Below the pieces are notes generated by a model that saw only the letters and a list, made by a program, of their open reading frames with translations, had not been told where the DNA came from and did no database searches. This document shows, in pieces, positions 52,102 through 62,941 of a DNA stretch of 64,000 bases. Numbering within the stretch: position 1 is the stretch's first letter; the number at the start of each line of letters is the position of its first letter. Location of the stretch: NCBI RefSeq assembly GCF_020991275.1, contig NZ_JAJLQY010000011.1, forward strand, positions 247,263 to 311,262. Direction: 5' to 3'. The translations under genes and the position numbers were made by a program. Source of the DNA: Actinocorallia sp. API 0066. Lineage in GTDB: Bacteria > Actinomycetota > Actinomycetes > Streptosporangiales > Streptosporangiaceae.

Positions 52102-53363
52102 CTGTAGTGGATGTCGCCGCCGAGGAACGCGATCGAGCGTGGCGCGTTTCCCCTGGCGCCCTGGGCGACCTCCAGCACGGCCCGCGCGACGGCGTCGAAG
52201 CTGAGCCGGAACGCGGCCCAGTGTTCGAGGTCGGCGAACCGCCTGAGCTTCTCGCCGAAGCCGCGCTCGCCGCGCGCCGCCACCGGCTCGTTCCACGCCT
52301 CCGCGTAGTGGATCACCGGGGGCAGCAGGAACGGCAGCGAGCTGGCGATCAGCAGTTGGTCGACGTCGCCGGTGAGCTGGGCGTCGAACCAGGCGTGCTC
52401 GGCGTCGTCGAGCATGGCCCGCCGCTCCGCGGTGAGCAGCCGCGCCGCCCTGCTGTCCACCACGACGACGCGGGTGCGGCCCAGGTCGAAGCGGAAGGAC
52501 CAGCGGGCCGTCTCCGGCTCCCGGTCGGCCCGCTCGGCGAACGTGTCGAGCGCGGCGCCGCCGTCGCCCGCCGCGCGCACCTCGGCGAGCAGCACGTCGG
52601 CGCGCCGCTCGTCGGGGGAGAGGTTGCCGAGGTGCTGGTACAGCCAGTACGCGCCGAGGCCGCCGACGATCCTGTCCCGCCACCACGGGAGCGCGGTGAT
52701 CTCCTTGCGCCACGCGTAGGAGGTGTTCCAGTCGTCGCGGACGTCGTGGTCGTCGAACACGCTCCGGACGGAGACCGTCGAGAACAGCCAGCGGACGGCG
52801 GGGTCGGTCGCCCAGGCGAGCCGGTACAGCTCGGTGTACTCCTCGAAGTCGGCGATCTCGGCGCCGGGCTCCTCGGTGATGTCGCGCCTGCCCCTGATGA
52901 ACGCCTGCATCCGTTCGCCGGTGCCGTCGGCGTACACCTGGTCGCCGATCATCAGCAGCACCGTCGGCGGTTCCGCGCCGTCCTTCAGCGCGTGCGCGTA
53001 GGCGCTGAGCGCGTCGACGCCGTGTGTGGCCGTGGCGGCGGGCGCGATCCGGCACGAGCCGAACGCCACCGAGGGCGCGCGCTCGGGATCGACGGTCCTG
53101 ATGACGCTCGTTGGGAACTCGCTTCCGGCCTCCGGCCACACCCGGCGTCCGTCGAGGTGCACCTCGTAGGGGGTGGTGCTGCCGGGTTCGAGCCCCTCGA
53201 CGTCGATGAGCGCGTAGTGGTGCCCGTGCACCGCGAACGTGCGCTCGGTCCGCCCCAGCACGGTCACCTCGCACGGCTCCGCGGTCTCCACCCAGACCGT
53301 CGCCCCGCGCTCCCCGACCCACCGCAGCAGCGGCCCCAACACCAATCCCGTCATAGCCCCCAT
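51795..53363 (-). CDS. PhoD-type alkaline phosphatase family protein
   Basis: 522 residues from ATG 53363 (ATG 53354 possible). An Ig-like N-terminal domain (about 1-95; TVWVETAEPCEVTV) is followed by the metallophosphatase domain: VAFGSCRIAP, MIGDQVYADG, VFDDHDVRDDW, VVVVDSR and FLGGDIHYSY supply the metal ligands. There is no Tat signal, unlike classical secreted PhoD, so this cytoplasmic-type member may act on other phosphodiesters. The final 100 codons have a decayed duplicate about 2 kb downstream on the minus strand. A coupled hypothetical gene reads into its 3' end on the other strand. Confidence 0.88.
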   Translation of the reverse strand: MGAMTGLVLGPLLRWVGERGATVWVETAEPCEVTVLGRTERTFAVHGHHYALIDVEGLEPGSTTPYEVHLDGRRVWPEAGSEFPTSVIRTVDPERAPSVAFGSCRIAPAATATHGVDALSAYAHALKDGAEPPTVLLMIGDQVYADGTGERMQAFIRGRRDITEEPGAEIADFEEYTELYRLAWATDPAVRWLFSTVSVRSVFDDHDVRDDWNTSYAWRKEITALPWWRDRIVGGLGAYWLYQHLGNLSPDERRADVLLAEVRAAGDGGAALDTFAERADREPETARWSFRFDLGRTRVVVVDSRAARLLTAERRAMLDDAEHAWFDAQLTGDVDQLLIASSLPFLLPPVIHYAEAWNEPVAARGERGFGEKLRRFADLEHWAAFRLSFDAVARAVLEVAQGARGNAPRSIAFLGGDIHYSYLARAKGGLPIFQIVCSPFRNPLTGVMKWANQLASVRLLNGPARLFARTTGVRRPPFTWHLTDGPWFNNAIATVTPNTVTWQTPNSPTSLRVLHSAALRDD

Positions 53364-53655
53364 TGCACCGGAACTCCGGCCCCCCGTCCACACCAACACC
53401 AACACCCACCCCATCAACACACAGCGCACCGACGTACCACCACGCGGACGCAGCGGCGTGCCGTCGCGCCGACGCATCAACGCGCCGCTGTACCGACACA
53501 CCAACGCGGTGGATGCCTGCGACGCGGTGGGTGGGGGTCTGTGCCAAATGGGGGCGACCCCGCACCCGGCCACCGGGGGGTGGGCGGGTGCGGGGGAGGG
53601 CGCGCCGGTTGGGGGGTGGCGGCCCTGGGGGAGTGGCTTCAGACGGGCTGTGGGG

Positions 53656-53946
53656 TCAGCGGCCGGCGCGGTTGTTCATGCGGCGGGTGGGCAGGGAGCG
53701 GGCGTTGGCGCGGGTGCGGGGGGCGAAGGTGGCGGTGCGGCGGTCGGCGCGCTTGAACGCGGTCTTCTTGCTCGGCTTGCGGGCGGGCACGGGCGCCTCC
53801 TCGGGCTTGGCGATCTCTGGCAGGACGGCCTCGGGCTTGGCGATCTCGGGCAGGGCCTCGGGAAAGGAGTTCTCGGGCTGGATGAGGGCCGCGGAGATGT
53901 CGTCCGCGGAAATGAGGGGTCGCTGAATTCGGCCGGTTTCACGCAT
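53656..53946 (-). CDS. Small basic protein with PEIAKPE repeats
   Basis: 96 residues from ATG 53946, a very good start (GGAGGATTTTCC before it). The N-terminus MRETGRIQRPLISADDISA leads to an acidic repeat region (LPEIAKPEAV then LPEIAKPEEA). The C-terminal half is strongly basic (RKPSKKTAFKRADRRTAT and on to RRMNNRAGR). There is no TM helix or signal peptide. The acidic-then-basic layout could be a nucleic-acid binder or a modified-peptide precursor, but no modification enzymes are near. A strong promoter lies 340 bases upstream. Confidence 0.6.
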   Translation of the reverse strand: MRETGRIQRPLISADDISAALIQPENSFPEALPEIAKPEAVLPEIAKPEEAPVPARKPSKKTAFKRADRRTATFAPRTRANARSLPTRRMNNRAGR

Positions 53947-54396
53947 GGAAAATCCTCCGGAAAAGAGCAGCACAGAGGCTGAGGAAAGGAAGCGGAAAAT
54001 GCACCGGATCATCGGGTGGGCGAAAGGCGCGCGCGGCGGGAGAAACCGGCGGACCGCGGCGCGGAACGCGGAGTTCTCCGTGACGTGCGTGAGGGTGTTC
54101 CGGACGGCGAGGGCGTTCTCGCGTCAGAAACGGGATGCCACACCGGACATACGCCGGGGCAGGGGCGGGCTTGCCCGGGGAGCGGACGGCCCGAAGGACG
54201 GGCGCCGGTACTCGGCGGGCGGGCCGTGGCCCACGGGGTGGGAGCCGTCTTGCGGCTCAACCGGAAGGGATCAGATCTCCATGTCCGTAAAACTACAGGG
54301 GCACTCCGGAGCTGTCAACACAATTATGGACGAACTCGGAAATTGGCTCTCGTGGACGCCGTCGCGCCCGTGGCGGAGCCGTCCGGGAATGGCGAA
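53947..54396 (-). other. Intergenic region / long 5' leader between the small basic gene and clpB terminator
   Basis: No convincing gene. The region is AT-richer at 54270-54345, where a consensus-like minus-strand promoter lies. Transcripts of the small basic gene from it would carry a leader of about 340 bases, which could hold regulatory structure. Frames in it are Arg/Pro-rich shadows. Confidence 0.45.
54290..54318 (-). promoter_or_regulatory. Housekeeping-type promoter, minus strand
   Basis: TTGACA (54318-54313) and TAGTTT (54295-54290) with an exact 17-base spacer, in an AT-rich patch. It points toward the small basic gene at 53656-53946. Confidence 0.55.
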
Positions 54397-54425
54397 GGCC
54401 CGCACCCCGGAAAGGAGTGCGGGCC
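54397..54425 (-). terminator. Terminator of the dnaK-clpB operon
   Basis: GGCCCGCAC (54397-54405) pairs with GTGCGGGCC (54417-54425) across 11 bases, 14 bases after the clpB stop on the minus strand. Confidence 0.75.
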
Positions 54426-54439
54426 GGAAAGGACACTGG

Positions 54440-57034
54440 TCAGCGCTTGTTCAGCGGCACCGTCGCGTGCACGGACAGCTTGTCGCCCGCCGGATCGACC
54501 TCGACGACGACCTCGGAGCCGTCGCGGATCCCGCCCGACAGCAGGCCCCTGGCGAGCTGGTCGCCGATCGCCGTCTGCACGAGGCGGCGCAACGGCCGGG
54601 CGCCGTAGGCGGGGTCGAAGCCCGTCTTGGCCAGCCAGGCCCGCGCCTCGGGCGTGACCCGCAGCGTGAGCTGGCGGTCGGCGAGCCGCTGCGCGAGCCG
54701 CTCCACCTGGAGGTCGACGATCTCAGCGAGCTCGTCGGGCGAGAGCGCGTCGAACACGATGACGTCGTCGAGCCGGTTGAGGAACTCGGGCTTGAACGCG
54801 ATCCGCACCGTCTTCAGCACCGCCTCGCGCTGCGCCTCCCGGGTCAGCGACTGGTCCACCAGGTACTGCGACCCGAGGTTGGAGGTGAGGATGAGGATGG
54901 TGTTGCGGAAGTCGACGGTGCGACCCTGGCCGTCGGTGAGCCGCCCGTCGTCCAGCACCTGGAGCAGCAGGTCGAAGACCTCGGGATGGGCCTTCTCCAC
55001 CTCGTCCAGCAACACCACGCTGTACGGCCGCCGCCGCACCGCCTCGGTGAGCTGGCCGCCCTCCTCGTACCCGATGTAACCGGGAGGCGCCCCGACAAGA
55101 CGGGCCACACTGTGCTTCTCGGAGTACTCCGACATGTCGATCCGGGTGAGCGCGCGCTCGTCGTCGAACAGGAAGTCCGCGAGCGCCTTGGCCAACTCGG
55201 TCTTGCCGACGCCGGTCGGGCCGAGGAACAGGAACGAGCCCGTCGGCCGGTCCGGGTCGGCGACGCCCGCGCGGGAGCGCCGCACCGCGTCCGACACCGC
55301 GACGACGGCGTCGTGCTGGCCGATGAGCCGCCTGCCGAGGAAGTCCTCCATGCGGAGCAGCTTGGCCGTCTCGCCCTCCATGAGCCGTCCGGCGGGGATG
55401 CCCGTCCAGGCCGACACCACGTCCGCGACGTCGTCGGGCCCGACCTCCTCCTTGACCATCGCGCCGCGCGTCTCGGCCGCCTCCGACGCCTGGGAGATCT
55501 CCTTCTCCAGCGCGGGGATCTCGCCGTACAGCAGCCGCGAGGACGTCTCGAAGTCGCCCTCGCGCTGGGCGCGCTCGGCGAGGCTGTGCAGGTCGTCAAG
55601 CTTCTTCTTCAGCTCGCCGACCCGGTTGAGGCCCGCTTTCTCCTGCTCCCACCTGCCGACGAGCCCGTTCAGGTGCTCCTGCTTGTCGGCGAGGTCGGCG
55701 CGCAGCTTCTCCAGCCGGTGCCGGGACGCGTCGTCGGACTCCTTGGCGAGCGCCATCTCCTCCATCTTCATCCGGTCGACCGTGCGCTGGAGCGTGTCGA
55801 TCTCGGCGGGACGGGAGTCGATCTCCATCCGGAGCCGGGAGGCCGCCTCGTCCACGAGGTCGATGGCCTTGTCGGGCAGGAACCGGGACGTGATGTACCG
55901 GTCCGAGAGCGTCGCGGCGGCCACCAGCGCCGAGTCGGAGATCTGCACCTGGTGGTGGGCCTCGTAGCGGCCCTTCAGCCCACGCAGGATCGCGATGGTG
56001 TCCTCCACCGACGGCTCGCCGACGAAGACCTGCTGGAAGCGGCGCTCCAGCGCCGGATCCTTCTCGATCCGCTCGCGGTACTCGTCGAGCGTCGTCGCGC
56101 CGATCATGCGCAGCTCGCCGCGCGCCAGCATCGGCTTCAGCATGTTGCCCGCGTCCATCGCGCCCTCGGCCGCGCCCGCGCCCACCACGGTGTGCAGCTC
56201 GTCGATGAACGTGATGATCTGGCCCTCGGACTCCTTGATCTCGTTGAGGACGGCCTTGAGCCGCTCCTCGAACTCACCGCGGAACTTCGCGCCCGCCACC
56301 ATCGCGCTGAGGTCGAGCGAGATGAGGCGCTTCTCGCGCAGCGACTCGGGCACGTCGCCGGTGACGATCCGCTGCGCCAGCCCCTCCACCACCGCCGTCT
56401 TGCCGACGCCGGGCTCACCGATCAGCACGGGGTTGTTCTTCGTGCGGCGGGAGAGCACCTGGACCGTCCGCCGGATCTCGGCGTCCCGCCCGATGACCGG
56501 ATCGAGCTTGCCGTCCCGCGCCTTCTGGGTGAGATCGACGCCGTACTTCTCCAGCGACTGGAACGTGTCCTCAGGGTTCTCGCTGGTGATCCGGCCGTGG
56601 CCGCGCACCTTCTCGAACGCGTCGAGCAGCGCGTCGGGGGACGCGCCGACCTCGCGCAGCATCGTCGCGACCTGGCCGCCGTCCGTCGCCAGGCCGACCA
56701 GCAGGTGCTCGGTCGAGACGTACTCGTCCTGCAACTGGCGGGCCCGCGACGCCGCGGTGTTCAGCGACGCGAGCAACGGCCGGGACGTCTGCGGCGCCGC
56801 GACCGTCGAACCCTGCGCCTTCGGCAGGCCCGCGATCAGCTCCTCGGTGCGCCGCCGGACCGCCGACGGGTCGGCGCCGACCGCCTCCAGCAGCGGCACC
56901 GTCGTGCCCTCACTCTGCGCCAGCAACGCCGCCAGCAGGTGCGCGGGCTCCACCTGGGGGCTGCCCTCCGAGGCCGCCCGCCGGATCGCGACCGACACCG
57001 CGTCCTGGCTCTTGTTGGTCAGCTTGTAGTCCAT
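54440..57034 (-). CDS. clpB: ClpB disaggregase (Hsp100)
   Basis: 864 residues. It has the N-terminal Clp repeat domain (1-150), a first AAA module with Walker [14 protein letters not shown] and Walker B FIDELHTV, the coiled-coil middle domain (about 400-520) and a second AAA module with [18 protein letters not shown] and [14 protein letters not shown]. The C-terminal domain contains [10 protein letters not shown]. It resolubilises aggregated proteins together with DnaK/DnaJ/GrpE. It lies 27 bases after hspR, so it is the last gene of the heat-shock operon and should be under HspR control. Confidence 0.97.
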   Translation of the reverse strand: MDYKLTNKSQDAVSVAIRRAASEGSPQVEPAHLLAALLAQSEGTTVPLLEAVGADPSAVRRRTEELIAGLPKAQGSTVAAPQTSRPLLASLNTAASRARQLQDEYVSTEHLLVGLATDGGQVATMLREVGASPDALLDAFEKVRGHGRITSENPEDTFQSLEKYGVDLTQKARDGKLDPVIGRDAEIRRTVQVLSRRTKNNPVLIGEPGVGKTAVVEGLAQRIVTGDVPESLREKRLISLDLSAMVAGAKFRGEFEERLKAVLNEIKESEGQIITFIDELHTVVGAGAAEGAMDAGNMLKPMLARGELRMIGATTLDEYRERIEKDPALERRFQQVFVGEPSVEDTIAILRGLKGRYEAHHQVQISDSALVAAATLSDRYITSRFLPDKAIDLVDEAASRLRMEIDSRPAEIDTLQRTVDRMKMEEMALAKESDDASRHRLEKLRADLADKQEHLNGLVGRWEQEKAGLNRVGELKKKLDDLHSLAERAQREGDFETSSRLLYGEIPALEKEISQASEAAETRGAMVKEEVGPDDVADVVSAWTGIPAGRLMEGETAKLLRMEDFLGRRLIGQHDAVVAVSDAVRRSRAGVADPDRPTGSFLFLGPTGVGKTELAKALADFLFDDERALTRIDMSEYSEKHSVARLVGAPPGYIGYEEGGQLTEAVRRRPYSVVLLDEVEKAHPEVFDLLLQVLDDGRLTDGQGRTVDFRNTILILTSNLGSQYLVDQSLTREAQREAVLKTVRIAFKPEFLNRLDDVIVFDALSPDELAEIVDLQVERLAQRLADRQLTLRVTPEARAWLAKTGFDPAYGARPLRRLVQTAIGDQLARGLLSGGIRDGSEVVVEVDPAGDKLSVHATVPLNKR

Positions 57035-57061
57035 GGATCAACCCCCGCGTCGTTCCGTCGT

Positions 57062-57484
57062 TCAGTCCTGCTTGCGCCAAAGGACGACCCCGGTCTGCCG
57101 GATCGGGACAAGGTCGCCCCCGCGCCCCTCCCCACGCCGCTGCGCGAGCCGCGCGGCCACCGCCCTGGTGGATTCGAGCTCGTTGCCGAGTTCCTCGACG
57201 AGCCGGCGGAGCCGCGCCAGCTCCTCCAGCAGCTCGGCGTTCGCGCGCTGGAGGTCGAGGACCTTCTGGATCCCGGCGAGGTTGACGCCCTCCTCCTGGG
57301 AGAGCCGCTGGATCTCGCGCAGCGCCGCGATGTCCCGCGCGGAGTACCTGCGGCCCCGGCCGGAGGCCCGGCCGGGGGAGACCAACCCCATCCGGTCGTA
57401 GGTGCGCAGTGTCTGCGGGTGCAGGCCCGACAACTGCGCCGCGATCGAGATGACGTACACGGGTGTGTCATCGGGGAAGTCCAC
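57062..57484 (-). CDS. hspR: HspR heat-shock repressor (MerR family)
   Basis: 140 residues. The MerR HTH (VYVISIAAQLSGLHPQTLRT, YDRMGLVSPGRASGRGRRYS, DIAALREIQRLSQEEGVNLA) is followed by a leucine-rich coiled coil (about 85-115) and a short basic tail. HspR represses heat-shock genes by binding HAIR sites with DnaK as co-repressor. A HAIR element lies before dnaK (61207-61227), giving the classic feedback loop. It starts 3 bases after the dnaJ stop. Confidence 0.95.
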   Translation of the reverse strand: MDFPDDTPVYVISIAAQLSGLHPQTLRTYDRMGLVSPGRASGRGRRYSARDIAALREIQRLSQEEGVNLAGIQKVLDLQRANAELLEELARLRRLVEELGNELESTRAVAARLAQRRGEGRGGDLVPIRQTGVVLWRKQD

Positions 57485-57487
57485 GGC

Positions 57488-58651
57488 CTACCCCTCCCTC
57501 GCCTGCTGCACCAGGCTCTCCCGCAGCTCGTCGCCCCGGTGGGTCTCGGCGAGCCCCGACAGCGCCTCGCGCTCCTCGTCGGTCAGCTTCTGCGGCACGA
57601 TCACCTCGACGGTGGCGAGCAGGTCGCCCCTGCTGCCGTCGCGGCGGGTCGCGCCCCGGCCCCGCACCCGGAAGGTGCGGCCGTTGGGTGTGCCCTCGGG
57701 GATGCGCAGCTTGACGGGCTGTCCGCCGTGCACGGGCACGAGGATCTCCGCGCCGAGGGCGGCCTCGGGGAACGTCACGGGGACCGACACGGTCAGGTTG
57801 TCGGCGTCGCGGCCGAAGACGGGATGCGCGGCGACCTTCAGCTTCACCAGCAGATCGCCCGCGGGGCCGCCGTTCTCGCCGGGGGCGCCCTTGCCCTTGA
57901 GCCGGATCGTCTGGCCGTCCTTGACGCCAGCCGGGATGCGCGCCTGGATGGTGCGGGTGCCGATGGCGCGGCCGCTGCCGTGGCACGTCGCGCACGGGTC
58001 GTCCACGACCATGCCCCTGCCGTGGCAGTGGCTGCACGGCTCGGCGAACCCGAACCCGCCCATGTTGCGGGTCTCCTGGCCGGTGCCGTCACAGTACGGG
58101 CAGACCCGAGGCAGGGTGCCCGCCTTCGCGCCGGTGCCCCGGCACGTCGGGCACGGCGCCTCGGACGACAGCCGCAGCGGCACGGTGATGCCGTCGAGCG
58201 CCTCGCTGAACGTCAGGGTGACCTCGGACTCGACGTCCTGGCCCCGGCGCGGCCTGCGCGTCGACGTCGTCCGGGTGCCGCCGCCACCACGGCCGAACAG
58301 GCCGCCGAACAGGTCGCCGAGCTTCTCGCCGGCGCCGCTGCCCGCGGTGTTGCCGAACAGGTCGTTCAGGTCGAAGCCCTGCGGACCGCCGCCGGCGCCG
58401 CCGCCGCGGAACGCGCCGCCGTACGTCCGGACCTCGTCGTACTCCTTGCGGCGCTTGTCGTCCGACAGGACGTCGTACGCCTCGGAGATCTCCTTGAACC
58501 TCTCCTCGGCCTCGGCGTCGCCCTTGTTGGCGTCGGGGTGGTACTTGCGAGCGAGCTTCCGGTAGGACTTCTTGATCTCGTCCTGGGTGGCGGTCTTGGC
58601 GACACCGAGGGACTTGTAATAGTCCTTCTCAAGGTAGTCCTTGGTGCTCAC
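57488..58651 (-). CDS. dnaJ: DnaJ co-chaperone (Hsp40)
   Basis: 387 residues. The J domain (about 8-75) has the HPD triad in [12 protein letters not shown] Gly/Phe-rich linker (about 78-135) follows, then four CxxCxGxG zinc repeats ([32 protein letters not shown]) and the C-terminal substrate domain. It stimulates DnaK ATPase and presents clients. It belongs to the dnaK-linked DnaJ1 type of actinomycetes. 75 bases separate it from grpE and 3 from hspR. Confidence 0.97.
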   Translation of the reverse strand: MSTKDYLEKDYYKSLGVAKTATQDEIKKSYRKLARKYHPDANKGDAEAEERFKEISEAYDVLSDDKRRKEYDEVRTYGGAFRGGGAGGGPQGFDLNDLFGNTAGSGAGEKLGDLFGGLFGRGGGGTRTTSTRRPRRGQDVESEVTLTFSEALDGITVPLRLSSEAPCPTCRGTGAKAGTLPRVCPYCDGTGQETRNMGGFGFAEPCSHCHGRGMVVDDPCATCHGSGRAIGTRTIQARIPAGVKDGQTIRLKGKGAPGENGGPAGDLLVKLKVAAHPVFGRDADNLTVSVPVTFPEAALGAEILVPVHGGQPVKLRIPEGTPNGRTFRVRGRGATRRDGSRGDLLATVEVIVPQKLTDEEREALSGLAETHRGDELRESLVQQAREG

Positions 58652-58726
58652 CGGCTCCCCTTCAGAATGTGCTTCGGATCTGCCCCGGGGGCGCCGCCGC
58701 CCCCGGGGCGTGTTCGGTGTTCTCGT

Positions 58727-59286
58727 TCAGTCCTGTGGTCCGGCGACGACCACGCGGGCCGGCCGGATCACGCGCTCGCCGATCCGGTATCCGGGCTGGT
58801 AGACCTCCAGCACCGAGTCCTCCGCCACGTCCGGAGACGGGATGTGGGTCAGCGCCTCGTGCACGTTCGGGTCGAACGGATCGCCGACCGCGCCGTACTT
58901 CTCCAGGCCCAGCTTGCCGAGGGTCGTCTCCAGGGACTCACCCACGGACTTGAAGGCGCCGACGAGCTCGTCGTGCTCGCGTGCCTTGTCGACGCTGTCG
59001 AGCACCGGCAGCAGGTCCGTGAGCACGCCCGCGATGGCCTGGTCCCGCACGGCCACCCTGTCGCGCTCGACGCGCTTGCGGTAGTTGACGTACTCGGCCT
59101 GCAGCCGCTGCAGGTCCTTCGTCCGCTCGTCCAGCTGCTCCTGCAACTGGGCGGCCGCGGCGTCATCGAGGGCCTCCTCGGCAGGCGCCGCGGACTCCTC
59201 CTCGGCGGGAGGCGGAGTCCGCAGCTCGCCCGTCTCAGGATCGATGCGCCGCGAGTCGCGGATCACCGGTTCTTCCTGAGAACTGC

Positions 59287-59290
<4 letters not shown>
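58727..59290 (-). CDS. grpE: GrpE nucleotide-exchange factor
   Basis: 187 residues from GTG 59290, which overlaps the dnaK stop (GTGA). An acidic disordered N-terminus (about 1-55) is followed by a long helix ([30 protein letters not shown]), then [14 protein letters not shown] and the C-terminal beta domain with [13 protein letters not shown] and [20 protein letters not shown]. It releases ADP from DnaK. Coupling to dnaK keeps their ratio fixed. Confidence 0.96.
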
Positions 59291-61128
<1,838 letters not shown>

Positions 61129-61173
61129 CGTCCGCTTCCTCCGTCTGTCTCAATCGGGGCTCTGACAGGTCCC

Positions 61174-61202
61174 AGGATGCCCCGCGCGCCGGTTGGTGTC
61201 AA
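61174..61202 (-). promoter_or_regulatory. Probable dnaK promoter
   Basis: Minus-strand TTGACA (61202-61197), 17-base spacer, CATCCT (61179-61174). It starts about 45 bases before the dnaK ATG and directly abuts the HAIR operator (4 bases between). Confidence 0.55.
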
Positions 61203-61206
61203 ATGA

Positions 61207-61227
61207 GTTGAGTCAGGATGGCTCAAC
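61207..61227 (-). promoter_or_regulatory. HAIR operator for HspR
   Basis: GTTGAGT-N7-GCTCAAC, close to the HAIR consensus CTTGAGT-N7-ACTCAAG. A further half-site-like GCTCAAG lies at 61234-61240. The cognate repressor gene hspR is in the same operon. Confidence 0.82.
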
Positions 61228-61311
61228 TTAGTTGCTCAAGCACCGGTGTGACGCAGCCTATTCCGAGTTGGTACCCCTCCGCCGGGCAAACGGAGCCCGA
61301 CGGACAAACAA

Positions 61312-61355
61312 GAACGGGCCCGCGCCTGTCGGGGGTTCAGGCGGCGGGCCCGTTC
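61312..61355 (-). terminator. Terminator after the secreted paralogue cluster
   Basis: GAACGGGCCCGC (61312-61323) pairs with GCGGGCCCGTTC (61344-61355). On the minus strand TTGTTTG follows, so it ends the cluster at 61394-63631. Confidence 0.8.
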
Positions 61356-61393
61356 GGCTCGCGAGACGACGCCGGGGAGGGCGTCAGCGGTCG

Positions 61394-62122
61394 TCAGAGG
61401 TCCTTGTGGCGGACGATCCAGTTCCAGGCGGCCTTGTTGTCGCCCACCTTGTTCGGCAGCTTGAAGCGGTCGTTGACGATCAGGTCGACGAGGCCGCCGG
61501 GGATCAGCCCGCAGCCGTTGGCCTTCGGCAGCGCGAAGGCGTTGTCCGTCGTCCAGACCCGCGCCATGAGCAGGCCCTGGCGGACCTCCGGCAGGGCGAG
61601 GCCGATGCGCGGCTTCACGGTGATCGGCGCGGCGTCGGTGCCCACGTAGCAGTTGCCGATCATGAGCGGGTGCAGGAAGCGGAACTTGACGCCGAACTCC
61701 TTCGGCATGACGGTGCCCGCCACGACCGACCCGGTGGACTCGATCCTCACCTTGGTGCCCGTGAGGTCCTCGGTGTAGATCGGGGTGCCCAGGAGCGGGG
61801 TCTGGATCGTCAGCTCGCCGCTGGTCAGGCTGCCCACCCGCGCGACGGTGGACCCGTCGGCGAGCTTGCCCTGGGCGGTGACCAGGCGGACGGGCTTGTC
61901 CACGAGGACGCGGATCGAGCCGATCTCGATGGTGCCGTCCACGACCGTCGAGACGAAGCACGTCCAGGCCGTCGCCCCGGCGGGCTTGGGAGGACAGGTC
62001 GCGAAGTCGGCCTCGGACGGCGTGTAGGGGTTCTCCGCCGTGGCGGGCGCCGCCGGGGCGAGCGCCAGCGCGGCGGCGACAGCGGCGGCGCTGATCGCGG
62101 CGCGACGCAGAAGCTTCTTCAT
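61394..62122 (-). CDS. Secreted protein, paralogue 1 of 3, unknown family
   Basis: 242 residues. The signal peptide (about 1-29) ends ATA|EN. The mature protein begins NPYTPSEADFATCPPKPAGA then WTCFV, a motif shared by all three tandem genes. Conserved later features are a paired Cys (NCYVGTDAAPI), LALPEVRQGL and an NGCG-type Cys before a WNWIVRHK ending. Four Cys suggest two disulfides. A beta-rich fold is likely. No enzyme motif is seen, so it may be structural or ligand-binding outside the cell. A palindromic site lies upstream at 62187-62205. Confidence 0.75.
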   Translation of the reverse strand: MKKLLRRAAISAAAVAAALALAPAAPATAENPYTPSEADFATCPPKPAGATAWTCFVSTVVDGTIEIGSIRVLVDKPVRLVTAQGKLADGSTVARVGSLTSGELTIQTPLLGTPIYTEDLTGTKVRIESTGSVVAGTVMPKEFGVKFRFLHPLMIGNCYVGTDAAPITVKPRIGLALPEVRQGLLMARVWTTDNAFALPKANGCGLIPGGLVDLIVNDRFKLPNKVGDNKAAWNWIVRHKDL

Positions 62123-62186
62123 AGGGTGCTCCCGGAGGGGGGTGGTGTAGACGCGAGGGTAGGTTCGCGTTTGGGCCGAGCGGAAG

Positions 62187-62205
62187 ATTGTTCTGATAAC
62201 AATCA
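62187..62205 (-). promoter_or_regulatory. Palindrome before secreted paralogue 1
   Basis: GATTGTT-CTGAT-AACAATC: 7-base perfect arms, AT-rich in a GC-rich setting, 65 bases before the start of the 61394-62122 gene. It resembles a TetR/LacI-like operator. A short terminator of the upstream gene is possible, but the loop is small and its stop lies inside only 5 bases away. Confidence 0.5.
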
Positions 62206-62209
62206 GTAC

Positions 62210-62929
62210 TTACTTCTTCTGCCGGACGGCCCAGGTGAAGTCGGCGGAGTTGACCCCGGCCGCCGCGGGCAGCCCGAGCAGGTTGTCCGGGTGGCCGAGC
62301 AGCGGATAGGTCGAGCAACCCGTGGACGCCGGAAGCGCGAACGCCTTCTCGTTCGCCCAGATCTTGACGCCGGGCGTCAGCCAGAACAGCCACGGCAGCG
62401 ACACCGTGCTCTGCGGCTTCAGGACGACGGGGGCGGCGTCCGTCCCGATCGTGCAGTTCGGACCGAGCAGGCCGCCCGGGCTCCACAGCTGGAACCTGAC
62501 CTTGAACTCGTGGATCGAGTCCGGACGGTTCAGGCCGAGCCCGACGAACCTGCCTTCGATCTCCGGAAGGGTGGACAGGATGACGTTGGTGCCCGGAACC
62601 ACCGTCACCACCTTGAAGTTCTGCGGCTGGGTGACCCCTCCCCAGGCCGTCACCTTGGAGCCGTCCGCCGCCTTGCCTTCGGCGGCTGTCACGCGGAGCG
62701 GCTTGTCGATAAGGATGCGGATGTGCTTGCGCGTCCCGAGGGTGAAGCCGCCTTCGAGGGCGATGGATACGTAACACGTCCAGTCCGTCACGCCCGCCGG
62801 CTGGGCGGGGCAGTCGGAGAAGTCCGCGGGGGAGGGGACGTAGGGCTGCTCCGCGGCCGAGGCGGGGGCGGCGAAGCCGAGGGCGAGGGCGAGCGCGCCG
62901 AGGACGACGCCGGTACGGCGGAATCTCAT
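62210..62929 (-). CDS. Secreted protein, paralogue 2 of 3
   Basis: 239 residues with a signal peptide (about 1-26, ending ASA|AE). It has the shared opening QPYVPSPADFSDCPAQPAGV then WTCYV, the central NCTIGTDAAPVVL and the STGCS/W-AVRQKK ending. It differs from paralogue 1 mainly in the middle (about 60-150), so the ligand or partner may differ. It starts 12 bases after the stop of paralogue 3 and is probably cotranscribed with it. Confidence 0.75.
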   Translation of the reverse strand: MRFRRTGVVLGALALALGFAAPASAAEQPYVPSPADFSDCPAQPAGVTDWTCYVSIALEGGFTLGTRKHIRILIDKPLRVTAAEGKAADGSKVTAWGGVTQPQNFKVVTVVPGTNVILSTLPEIEGRFVGLGLNRPDSIHEFKVRFQLWSPGGLLGPNCTIGTDAAPVVLKPQSTVSLPWLFWLTPGVKIWANEKAFALPASTGCSTYPLLGHPDNLLGLPAAAGVNSADFTWAVRQKK

Positions 62930-62941
62930 CGAGGTACGTCC

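Noticed and set aside
53360..53520. ACC/CAC-rich low-complexity stretch as a repeat array or gene
   Set aside because: Irregular simple-sequence DNA upstream of phoD without fixed unit length; frames through it are low-complexity.
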